64,000 nucleotides of DNA, taken from Branchiostoma floridae. Its lineage: Eukaryota; Chordata; Leptocardii; Amphioxiformes; Branchiostomatidae. The notes beneath the pieces are model-generated. The model was not told the origin of the DNA. It worked only from the letters and a program-made list of their open reading frames with translations, and did not search any database. How positions within the stretch are numbered: position 1 is the stretch's first letter; each line of letters opens with the position of its first letter. The stretch covers positions 14,557,459 through 14,621,458 of the forward strand of contig NC_049979.1 of assembly GCF_000003815.2 (NCBI RefSeq), read 5' to 3'. Positions 20,472 to 31,700 of this stretch are shown here, piece after piece. A program made the position numbers and the translations under genes.

Positions 20472-22206
20472 AGAGGCAGATGCCTTAGAGTATCTGGAGA
20501 ACACTTGTGTAACAATTTTTCAATACCTTGCCACAAGATATATCTTACTATTGGCTAGTGCATCATCCTATGAAGTTGAGCCTCAAGAGAAAGTTAATTC
20601 AACGAAGTACTCACACTTCCATTAAACCCCATCCACTCCCTCACACTCTAAAATGGGTCCTATAGCTACCATCAATGTTGAAGATCATGTATTCAGTTAT
20701 GGTGCTTTCTGTCCTTGCTCACCAAAATGGATAACAGCATCACTTTAGTATCAATGATGTAGCATGCCCAAGGATTATCCCTATATTGTCAAGCTCCCTT
20801 GTTATATACCTTTTCCCCCTGGTGAACTTTAACATGAACTTGGGTAAGGTTGAAACAGAAGAAAATCACAATAGAATCAAAACTCATCTTTTATGCCATT
20901 CTACTGAACTTTACAAGCCTAATTGTGTAAGGTACTGGTAGTAGTGTAGGTTTTCGATTTCTCCCCGATTCAGATCAATTGTCAGAATCCAAAGTAAGAA
21001 ATAATTAATGATATTAAGATTGGTATTTTATGGCATCTTACCAAGCTGTACTTTATCAGACAGCAGGTGTTTTCTATTGCTGATAGTGAGTTCTATTGAT
21101 TACTTCCTGAATACAATCAATAAATTGCACCATTTACTTTCTGTGAAGTGAATTGGAAGAGGAGGAAGTTAAAATCAATACTTGCATTGGGACAACTTCC
21201 AGGTTCCTTATCAGGATACCTCAGTCTTGATTGGACCAATTGTTCCATTTGATGTCTCTGATCCTGCTGGGTCCAGGAGTGTGGTAAATATTGATTACAA
21301 TTGAGGTCGTTTTTATAGTGAACACCTGTTAAGTTACAGGGGTGACTTAGCTTGGAACAAGCTTCTTCAAGCTAAGTTTTCCAAGCACATTTTTTCAAAC
21401 AACTGATGCATTCCCGTAACTGACGTTTTGTGTTATCCTCAGAAGTAAGTAGTGGAAATAAACAGGTACATACATGTATTATCAGTCTCTGCATTATTGA
21501 TATTTTTCTCCAATTCCTGGACATTTTGCTAGACACATCAATCACAGCAGACTTGATATTAGGGAACTTTTGTCCCCTTAGGTTTATGTGTGCATTTGGT
21601 TTCAATCTGGCTCAAGTTCAAATGTGGCTAATTACCCTGCATGGCTTGTGCTCAACATTGATTATGATAACTGCTTCATTCTGTAGAAAGTCAGTTCATG
21701 AAGCGGCCACCTGGCTTTTCCAATATCCCCCCTATTGAGCAGTGCCGTCTGGGGTGGCGACACTTCAAGGGACTTCAAGGTCATTGCTGTCAAAGAGAAA
21801 AAGACCAGAGTTTAAATATGCTGAGGAGGAGGATCCTTGAGTTTGCACCTTTTGTTCATCAAAGTTAACCCAGTGAACCCTGTCTGCTGTCTGAACCTGT
21901 GAGATGTAAGATGTAGTATGCAGGATGAACTATAAACCATGAGTGCAGGTATCACAGTGATATACCCACTGTGGGGCAGTAGTTTTAGCATTGTATGCAT
22001 ACTTGCCAGTTATGTTTTAAGGTGTGTTAATAAAATGGTAATTCAAGTCAAAGCAACAGATATTATTTTATTGATGGTACTCTCTGGAGAACCCATATTT
22101 ATTGATAAAGGTATAAGATTGCTATTAAGAAAACCTTGCATGTTCTTTGAAGGGCTGGCTATTTCATCACACATTAACTATTTTTTGTCAGTTATGACAA
22201 AAAATT

Positions 22207-22730
22207 CAATTTCCGGGGGATTCGGTGGAGGTGTGCGATTGAGAATTTCTTTAAAGTGGTCTCTCCAGCGTTCCATTTGTTGCTCCTTTGTTGCAAGCAG
22301 TTCACCATTCTTGTCTTGTACTGGCTTGTTTATTTGTCTTCTTTTCCCACTCAGTGTTTTGGTGATTCTATAGAGGGTTTTCATATCCTGCTTTGACGCG
22401 GCCTCTTCTGCCTCGGCAGCCTTGTCTGAGATCCACTTCCTTTTATCTCTCCTGCAACTTTTCTTTACTTTCCTGTCAGCTGAGTTGTACTGCTTCATGG
22501 CATTGGCCTTCTGGTTCCTGGTTCTGCAGTTCTCGATGTTTGCTTTCAGTTTGCGTCTTTCCTCCACTTTCTCCCATGTGCCCTCGCTCATCCATTCCTT
22601 CCTCTCCCGCTTTACCTTTCCCAGAACCTCTTCACATGTGCTTGTGTACGCTTCTTTGATGGTCGACCATTCGGTTTCTATTTCATCATCATCTAACTCT
22701 TCCTCATTATCCGAATTGTAACGTAGAACG
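22207..22730 (-). pseudogene. Inverted 5' segment of the LINE (linker between endonuclease and RT)
   Basis: On the reverse strand an open frame encodes FVLRYNSDNEEELDDDEIET, a Lys/Glu-rich helical stretch, then TLSGKRRQINKPVQDKNGEL and NRTPPPNPPEIE. This is the region just upstream of the RT fingers in such elements. Its end meets the first residues of the sense part (PPIELLDIRTG) with about 4 nt of shared sequence, so the two halves were contiguous in the source element. Confidence 0.82.
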
Positions 22731-22734
22731 AATT

Positions 22735-24294
22735 GAGCCCCCAATAGAATTGCTCGATATTCGCACTGGCCCACCAAGCAAGATAGAGATCCGCAAGGCC
22801 ATCTCTTCACTCAAGAACGGGAAAGCCGCAGGACCCGATGGAATTCCTCCAGAGGCCTGGAAAGAGGCAGGTAACCTTTCTGTTGAAGCTCTGCATCCAC
22901 TACTCAGCAGAATCTGGCTAGAAGAGAGGACACCCACAGACTGGAAGAGAGGTACTATTATAAAGCTGCCAAAGAAAGGTGACTTGACACAATGTAAAAA
23001 CTGGCGTGGCATCATGCTTCTCTCAGTTGCCAGCAAGCTACTCTGCAGGATCATCCTCAATAGAACAGCAAACGCAATGGAGACCAAACTAAGAGATAAT
23101 CAAGCAGGCTTCCGAGCAAATAGATCTTGTAGCGACCAGATCGCAACCCTAAGAGTCATAGTGGAGCAATCAACAGAATTCAATTCACAACTGTATGCTG
23201 TTTTTGTGGACTATGAAAAAGCGTTTGATTCACTCGACAGGACATCACTATGGAACATCCTTGCCCACTATGGAATCCCCCCAAAGATCATCAACATGAT
23301 CAAAGTCTTCTACAACAACTTCCAAGCACAAGTATCCCACGAAGGAGATCTGACAGAGCCCTTCAACATGACCACCGGAGTGCGACAGGGGTGCCTCTTG
23401 AGCCCGCTGCTATTTATAACTGCACTGGACTGGGTGATGAGGGAAACTACCAAAGATGCCAGGACAGGAATTCAGTGGACATTGACGGACATGTTAGATG
23501 ACTTAGACTTCGCGGACGACCTTGCTCTTCTGTGCCATACCATCAGCCAGATGAGAGAGAAGACCCAGAGGTTAGAACACAAGTCAGGCCAAGTGGGACT
23601 AATCATCAACGCAGGAAAAACTAAAGAGATGAGGGTGAAAACGGTGGGGAACGCCAAACCTGTGTGCTGCAGAGGAATAGAGCTGGAGACAGTGAAGGAT
23701 TTCACATACTTTGGCAGTGTCATCAGCAGTGACGGAGGTGCGACCAAGGACATTGAAGCCCGCATAGGGAAGGGAAAGGCTGCCTTTGTCCAACTAAGAC
23801 CAGTTTGGAGGGCCAGGAACATCTCCCTCAGAACAAAGCTACGTATCTTTGAATCCAATGTCAAGTCCATCCTACTATATGGCTGTGAAACCTGGGGCCT
23901 AACACAAGCCAACATTAAGAAACTCCAAACCTTCATCAATGTAAGACTCCGCTACATCCTTGGCATTTGGTGGCCAAATAAGATCAGCAACCATGACCTC
24001 CTGGAGAAAACTGGCCAGGAACCTGTGGAGGTCACCATAAGGCGCAGGAAATGGAGGTGGATTGGACACACACTAAGAAAACCCCCACCATCCATTACGA
24101 GGGCAGTCCTAGAATGGAACCCCCAAGGCAAAAGACGAAGAGGTAGACCTAGGCTGTCGTGGAGGCGAGGAGTCATGAAGGACCTACAACATGCAAAGAC
24201 CTCGTGGCATGAGGCTAAGACAACCGCCAAAGACCGAGGAAGGTGGAGGCATCTCACCGAGGCCCTGTGCTCCAGAAGGGGCAAAGAGGATTAA
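22735..24294 (+). CDS. LINE reverse transcriptase fragment (RTE-like), open frame
   Basis: Uninterrupted frame of about 520 codons to TAA at 24292-24294; it has no true start because the element is truncated. RT motifs in order: NGKAAGPDGIP, NWRGIMLLSVASKL, motif A VDYEKAFDSLDR (about 23206), motif B GVRQGCLLSPLLF, motif C DFADDLALL with both catalytic Asp (about 23506). The C-terminus has LLYGCETWGLT and WRWIGHTLRKPP with a GKRRRGRPRLSWRR basic segment. The family is the endonuclease-RT type common in marine invertebrates; the RTE-related clade is a judgement from the C-terminal motifs and short tail. It is a dead copy, since its upstream half is inverted. Confidence 0.88.
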   Translation, partial: EPPIELLDIRTGPPSKIEIRKAISSLKNGKAAGPDGIPPEAWKEAGNLSVEALHPLLSRIWLEERTPTDWKRGTIIKLPKKGDLTQCKNWRGIMLLSVASKLLCRIILNRTANAMETKLRDNQAGFRANRSCSDQIATLRVIVEQSTEFNSQLYAVFVDYEKAFDSLDRTSLWNILAHYGIPPKIINMIKVFYNNFQAQVSHEGDLTEPFNMTTGVRQGCLLSPLLFITALDWVMRETTKDARTGIQWTLTDMLDDLDFADDLALLCHTISQMREKTQRLEHKSGQVGLIINAGKTKEMRVKTVGNAKPVCCRGIELETVKDFTYFGSVISSDGGATKDIEARIGKGKAAFVQLRPVWRARNISLRTKLRIFESNVKSILLYGCETWGLTQANIKKLQTFINVRLRYILGIWWPNKISNHDLLEKTGQEPVEVTIRRRKWRWIGHTLRKPPPSITRAVLEWNPQGKRRRGRPRLSWRRGVMKDLQHAKTSWHEAKTTAKDRGRWRHLTEALCSRRGKED

Positions 24295-25736
24295 GTCAAG
24301 TAACAAAAAATTAGTCAATATTATCTACTCATTTTTCAGTAGTTTTATGAAGGGCTCAAAGTAAAAGCAGTGTTACTTATCATTGCCTTTCTGCCCAAAG
24401 GTTCTTTCACTGATTTTGTTTGATAATCATAATGTAAAACCTTCTTTGTACTTTTTGTGACTAATGTATGGTAGTTTTTATTGTTTTTTTTCGCAGTCTC
24501 TTGAAATAGAGTAATATCTAAAAATGAATATAAATCAGATTCATCATATTTCATGGAATCTTTGTGTCTATTGTGAACTGATCTATTTCATCCATAGGGT
24601 ACATGTTTTTGACATGCTGTCACCAGAAATTTTGTATGATGGAATCTGATCAATCAGACAGCATGTCAGGTCAGCCCATGATCAGATCTATCACCCCATC
24701 CCAGTAGCAGCTGTGTCATATTTCATCTGCTGTCCAGTTGGTCCCAGCCTGTCCCCATCCCCTGCCAGTCCCATGGCACCATGGCAAATCCTATTTCAGT
24801 TCACATTATAAGGCAAAAAAGGAACACAAAAATGGACCTCCCTTGAACTGATGTTGCAGTAATGGAAGAAGGCTGTTGAAGTGTAGGAGCAGCCTGTGAT
24901 GGTTCGGTTTCTTCAACATTAGAAAAAGAACGAAATATCTAGGATGATGAATTGAATGATCCAGGTGTCAAAATGTGATGCGGTGATATTTGCAATTCTT
25001 AATTCTATTTCCTTTTTTTTCTCTAAAAAAAGTTGAAACAAGATGTTTGACATCCTTGATACATGTATTCTACTTAGAGTTGGCAGATGGTGTTGCTCCT
25101 GAAGTATCCATCTCCTGCCTATAGTGGAATTTTTCTCTATGTCTGAGTGTCATAACACAGGCTTAAGTGTCACACAAAAATGATAATAAATTTCTGCCTT
25201 GTTCCTTACATGCCTATCATTTCACTGGTTTGTCAATATCTGACCTTCCTAGGGTCTGGACCAGGAAGCAGATAGCAAAAAAGTCTGTACACTGCAGCTG
25301 GTTAGTCAAGGTTGCTGCCAATAGGTTTTGATAGTTTCTGATTACTAATTGGAATTTGAAGGTTTATTTGTAGGGAAAGACAGGCATGACCAGTCCCTCA
25401 GGCCCACCTCCCACCCCTCACCACCATCTGTACATTGTCACATTTCTGTGGCTGGCTCCTCCCCAAACTGGTGCAGCAGCCCACATGCCGACCTTCTCTT
25501 CAGGGAAAACACACAACCTTTCCCTCCCCGCTGGACTTCACTTCACAACAGCAACAAACTCTTGGTAGGGCCTCTGGTTTGTGGGCCGCTCCCAGCTGGG
25601 TTTGGGACGTTCCCCTCACAAGAGTGGCAGGGTCAACCCTTTTGTGAAGTTTTGTTGTGGATCTGAATGGTGTGACGGTATTAAAACTGACAGAGAAGAC
25701 CAGGCTTTGTTTGGAATGGGACGCTAAGCAGCCAGG

Positions 25737-25790
25737 ATGGAGGGGGCTGAAGAGGAAAACTTTGCTGATCCAAATGTTGTGGATCCAGAG
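25737..25790 (+). CDS. PDZ-PALS1 gene, first coding exon
   Basis: ATG at 25737 preceded by in-frame TAA at 25725-25727, G at +4, A at -3. It encodes MEGAEEENFADPNVVDPE and ends in phase 0 at donor GTAGGA. The next exon begins in phase 0 with Glu, so the join is seamless. An acceptor-like TAAGCAG lies six bases upstream of the ATG. Confidence 0.65.
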
Positions 25791-28700
25791 GTAGGACTTG
25801 GGGTCAACATTAGTGCATTACTGTACAGATAAGGGCTGGGTTTACTTTTGGCACTTACCTAGCCAAATGGGAACAACTGGAGATTCAGGGTCAAACATGG
25901 TATACTATGAAGTAAGACAGGAAGGAATTTCTTATCTACAACTTGGAATCAAGATGAAGCTAATGAAAACTTATCTGCCTAATCTCCTTGTTGTTTAGCA
26001 TATTGTCAGAAAGGTAGTACTGGTATTATATGGAGTACTCACCTTCTGTTTGACATTGGAGTGTCATTCAGTGTCAGAGTCCAGTCATGGGTCATGCCAA
26101 AATTAGGGTGTGTTTTGGATTTGTTGAGTAGTACAGAGGCAAAGGGGTGCCTTTCTTTTTTTCAACAATTTGCTCTGCTCCCTGTAGAGTTGACCTCAAT
26201 AGGAAATGAATCATTTTCTGCTTGAAGGTAATAAGTGTTTTTGTAGACTGATCACAGCAGGAGAAGTTGTCACAAGCTGCAAACACATACACTAGTTTGT
26301 TTCTACTAGGTTACCTTAGTATGTACTAGCTTACTCTACTCTACTTTAAGAGCTTGGCATATCGTTCCTTTATTTACAACTATATCATATTATCTACACT
26401 GGACTAATGCCAGCCTCAAGTGCAGAGAATTTGGCCACTGAATATTTTGAATAGCACTAATCTAGTACCACTGTGCTTACTTTTATACATGCTGGTGTTG
26501 CCTAGAATATGGTGCTGATAAGATAATACTGCAGTTGACAGAATTGTTTCACATGTTTCAGAATCATGTTCTTTACAGTTTTTGCCTGTCTCTTATCAAA
26601 TTTTCTTCTCTTCTTCTTTCATATTGGATGGTTTCCGTCTCTTTCCCTGATCATGGGTGTTGACTTTGACCATGACTCTGCTGGTATGTCACCTTCCACA
26701 TATCTTCCTGCCTATGTCACTTTACTCTCTCTCATGTGCCTTCTCTGCACCCATTTCTGCAGTGGCTTTCCTTCCTGCTTTCATCCCTGCTCACAGTGGT
26801 GGCCCAGGACCTGTTGTCCCTCAGTTTTATCGGACATGTTTTACAGGTGCCTCTGCTCAGCATGGCCTTGGACTTGACTGATAATAAGTAGATCTGTTTG
26901 GTATCATCTTTACACATACAGCATGCTGGCCCCTTGATTGAGGATGGTATTACTTACTATTCTCTGATTATATGAAGAATTCTGGGATTGTGTTAAAGTT
27001 CAGACAAAAATCCTTTTGTGGATATTGCATTACCATATTTCAGACTTCCAGGCTGCCAAAGGAATGCAGCACATAGCAGTGATGCCAAAGGGAAAGAAAT
27101 GATCACTGATAAGCCTTGTTTCAAATAGCAGGCTATTGTATGCTTCTGGGCATGTCTATATGATTACAGCATGGCTGCATTGCAACATTCAGCTCCTGAA
27201 GACCCATCTGCAAAAGTGATGCATGCCTTTAGTAACTCACTTTGCTTCTTTATAGTGATGTTCATATGGCCAAACATGGCAATTTGCATTCATCAAGAAA
27301 TAAATTTTATTTCTAATTTTAAATTAATTTGGCCCCGCTGATGTACATATGTTCATATTGTGTATCCTTTTTTTAACCTTGAACATCATTTTGTAGATTT
27401 CAACAGCTTTCAAAGTTTTTATTTGCCTGGAACAGTCCTCAATCAGGGTATGCTTTGAAATCTGATGTAAGCCAGTGAAAAGATAAAGAATGTTAGATGC
27501 AGTAAGATTTCTCCAGTGATGAGTACCTCCTTGAAAGGTTCTGGGATGTAGGTTCTCTCTGTTTATTGTTGTTACAAAATGGTGTCCCACCATGCACTCA
27601 TTAGGTACCCTTATCTCATAGTGTCTAATTTCATGGTGACCACAAAAAAATAACACCCTGAAGACACCCTCTTCATTAGTAGCAGACGAAGTGCATTAGT
27701 ACCTTGTGTGTTTTGGAAACCTACTTTAATTACAGTCAGGCTTGATAGGGAAGATAGTAGATACCAAAAAGTATCACTCACCAGGTCAAAGGTATGAAAC
27801 AGTGCTATCCATGGCTCTTCATAACTTTACTTTAAGTGCAGTCTGCTTGTATTTTATGGCAGAAATAAAGATATCATCATCATCATCATTATTACTGTTT
27901 AACATGCCATAAGGTCTCATTGATGTATTACTCCGAGTTGGTACCCTAGAAGATAGCCTGGTTACCAAACCCCAGCCCGATCTCAAGTATCTATCGTGTA
28001 ACACGAAATATATTTTTGAGGTTGGAGTATGGTATCCAGGCTACCCAAAAGAGATTCGAGCCAAAAAATAAACGGCTGCATGGACGTGTGTTTTTAGCGG
28101 TGAGAAATTTCCTTTTAGCCAGCGGAACTGATCTCTAAAGTTAGATTGGTGAAAGGTTGTTTGTAACTGAAGAAATTAGCAGGTAAAGTTTTGCAGCGGT
28201 GCGCTAGGTCGGAGGTACACAGTTCTAAGTCGTGCGGTTGTACACTAGCAGCGAAAAAGTGCCTTTTGTGGGGATTAACTAATCGTAGTTTGTAATTGCT
28301 ATAAAAAAAGAACCTACGTATAGTTGACGTTGGCAATTTTTCCCCACGATATAGGGTAAATGTGCTCAACATAGAATGAAAAATCTGCTAAAAATTTCAC
28401 GTAGCTTCATTATGAACGCGCCCATGTAAACCACAAGTTGAAATGTAGGGTGTCCAACACAATATCCTAAATACATTTAGGAAGCAGCTTTCCAAATTTG
28501 AAGTGATCAGTGTGACTGGAATCAGACATGTTGTGTTTCAGAACAAATGCTTTTCTGCTTTGGCAATATGGTTTAATCAAACACTCTTTCCAACAGACGT
28601 AACATACACTCAATCAAGAAAGAATATTTCATCTATTCTCCAAGCAGGGGTTGAGTCGTGGAGATAGTAGACTAGTACAAGTAGTCTGGATTTTTACCTC

Positions 28701-31700
28701 AGGAAGGGAGCGAACAAGTAAAAATCCCAACTACTACTATCCCCGAAAGCCAACCTCTGCTTGAAGAATACATTTATCTAGATTTTTATATCAAAAGAAC
28801 CTGACCCAGTTTCAATTGAAATTTTAGTGAGTGTACAATTCTTGTTGGAGAGAAAGTTAAGACAACGACTGGTGTGCTTGTATGTTTCAGGAGATGGAGG
28901 TCTCCACGGAGCTGGTCCTCCTGTCTTCTGACAAACGCTTTGGCTTCTCTGTCATGGGCGGTGCTGATGAGGGCTTCTCTCCCAGAGTCGACGAAATTGC
29001 TGCAGGTAGGTTCCGTTGTGTTTACTGCATTATTGTTATTTACAATTGAGATTTCTTTTCTACTTCTTTTTGTTTGTAAACAGGGTATCCTAAGACTTTG
29101 GCAATAGATGTTCTGCGATATTTCTGCTTGTGGGAAATTTACTTGTATGGGTGCTATATGCTTAATACCAGTGCATTACAGAAACCAAAATTGCAAACTT
29201 GGGGTGAATCACATGCTTGATGATGCAGTGTCTTGGATCTAACTTGGTAACTCTGGGTTCAGCAGGCATTATCATACTAGTATATGCCCATGAGAAAGGC
29301 TGATATCAGTGTTGTATATTACCAATACGATTGTAGTGCCACTTAAAATAAAATCCTTGAAAACCCCTCTTTTCCTTGTAAGTTTTGGCCCATGGACTTT
29401 TTGTATTAAAATGAACAGGCATAATTTAAGCTGTTCCATTTTGGTCAAGATATGTTCAGTTCCCCAGTTAAGTTGGCTGTTAAGGAGAGATTTGAGTTGT
29501 TGGATCTGTAGATGGGTACAGGAGAAAATGGGGATCAAAGGTTAGGTTTCTCTTCTGGGAGTTTGAGCAGAGCAACTCCTATTTTCTTTCAATGGTTATA
29601 AAGTAGATCCATGTGCCTTTCTGGGGTGGAAGAATCTTTAAGATTGAAATACAGGTTAGTGCTATTATAAAGCCTTGTTTCAGTGTATTCCTGCTGTCCT
29701 ATGGGCAGCCTTAACTTTGATGTCTGCCCAGAAAGTTCTGGTGGAGGTTGGCATGCAGTTCTTGGTGACATGCAGGAAGTCTGCTGGATGGGGCTTGACC
29801 TCTCTTGCTTTGGAATTCCACAGAACTCTTTGAAGTGATAATCCAGGAGTTTCCATGGCAGGAATCTTGTGACTTTCCATTGTACTATTTTTGTGTCCTT
29901 GTTGGAAGGCAGGAATGTGTTGGTTTTCATTGATCCAGTGCTGGCCTTTCTACAGATGATACAGGCAGGATAATCAGACTCAATTTGGTCTGGAGATTCT
30001 TCCTCAAGGATTTCTCTGTTCAAGAACATTAGTGGTTGATCAGAATAATATTCTTTTAGTTTTACTCCTTTTCATTTCAATTACCATCCCCCTTTAACCT
30101 CCTACTCCTACTAGGTAGCCTTTTGGCACTTATGGTAATAAACGACCTGTAGGTCAAGGGGCTAGGTAGGTAGGTAATAAACATCAAATAGAGTTATAGA
30201 CTGTTCTTGATGCCATTCCCCTTAGATTTTGAAAGATGTCCCTCCAATCTTTCCTAAATGAAATGCAATGTAGTGTTGAAACTTCCTTTTCACATCTTTT
30301 TCAGATCTTGATTACCAGCCAGTACACTGCAAAAGTTCACATTTGGTTGGCATTAGACAGGTCAGAAAAATAATGTGTAGAGCACTCATTGAAGCTTTTC
30401 AATTACAATTCAAGATGAGGTGTCTGGAATTTTATTCAGCAGGTCTATTTTCAGTCAGATCTCCAGTTTGCACATGTACAGTAAGTGATAGATAGGCCTT
30501 GACCTTTGATTGGTGGGTCAGAGTTGGCAAAACAAATGTGGAGTGCTTCCTTGTGGCTTTCTACTGCACTGCAACGGGGCTTCAGAGTTTTATAACTTGT
30601 GTTCTGGACATAGTATGGTTGTGGTTTTTGAGTCCTAGATAGTTGTTGGGGCAGAGAGTTAGCTGTGTATGTTTGGGCCCCCTAGTGGTTCTTTTGAAAA
30701 GACAAGTCAGGGGTTAGTTTCAGTGTTAGGCAGCAGGGAGAAGGTTAAAATTGGATAAGTATTTCAGCTACTGCTACTACCAATCCATATACTGCTGAGG
30801 GTACATGTATTTCTCACCATGGGAAATTGATTTTCTCCAAAATTAGTTATAATCTAAATATATCCCTACCTACATCAAAGAACAATCCTTCCTGTTCCTT
30901 CAAAGTCCTGATAACAGCTGGTAAATATCAGGTGAGCGATGTTTGTATTGGAGCCTTTCATATGAACGTCAAATTTCTAATGGCACATCAAGTTTGGAAC
31001 AAAAGTCAATTGATTATTTATGTCTGAGTAAGCTGATGCTATTCTATTTCTAGTCATGAACAACATTCTCAAGGATGGACTTAAAGTCACTTAAACAGGT
31101 GATGCCACCTGTGAAAGGTAAGGATTCAGAGATTAAAACTAGTTTTTATATCATAACATTGGTCCCTGTAAATAAGAAAAAATGTATTAAATGAAAAACA
31201 GACAGGATGAGGTGTCTTTCAATTGATTTATCAATTTCTGCAGTACTTGTTGTAGCAAGATGAGAATGAGCCTTAAATATGATTAGATTTTCCAGATTTA
31301 TGGTGTCATCAGTGTTTCGGTATCCTTTGCAATGGCCAATGCTAAACTTAAAAGATAGAATGTGTTCAAAATCTTCTGTCGGAAGAAACATCCATGCATT
31401 ACTGGACCCTGTTCCTCCAGAAAAGAAAACCTCTATACCTACACTGCATTTTCTGTTCAGGCTCAAGCAGGTTTTGATCCCTTAAACTTGAACTTGAATT
31501 CTTCCAGCAAGTGTTGTCCAGGCCTCTATGTGGCAAGATGGTGGGGTGCATGCTAGGAATTATTGCTGAAGCACAGGTTGAGTCGCAGAGATATATTAGT
31601 AGTCGGAAAATTTACCGGCGCGCTCCTCTCACCTCTGCCTCAAAATGCACCAGGGCTGGGTTATCCTTTAAAAATCTGTGTTAGTACCCCGCCCTGCGAA

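Larger units (their letters stand above)
22207..24302 (+). mobile_element. 5'-inverted, 5'-truncated RTE-like LINE
   Basis: The right part (about 22731-24294) carries the reverse transcriptase in sense. The left part (22207 to about 22730) carries the preceding piece of the same polyprotein on the opposite strand, with its 3' end at the far left. This is the topology made by twin priming. Direct repeats ACAAAAAATT at 22197-22206 and 24303-24312 are a perfect 10-bp target duplication. Only about 8 nt separate the stop codon from the repeat, a very short 3' end as in RTE-type elements. No endonuclease domain is present. Confidence 0.85.
12310..25736 (+). other. Large 5' intron of the PALS1-like gene (inferred)
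   Basis: About 13.4 kb without a supportable coding exon. It contains a full CRE palindrome TGACGTCA at 13025-13032 with a donor-like GTAACC at 13257, the inverted-repeat element at 16226-16977, a CpG-richer patch at 17310-17640, a hairpin MITE at 20354-20471 and the LINE at 22207-24302. Its status as intron depends on the first exon being near 12.2 kb. Confidence 0.4.
25791..28890 (+). other. Intron 2 region of PDZ-PALS1 gene
   Basis: A 3.1-kb intron with donor GTAGGA and acceptor GTTTCAG. It holds an ATC-repeat at 27872-27889, a TAGCCTGG MITE at 27954-28043 and a TACTCTCC-family MITE at 28634-28770. Confidence 0.65.
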
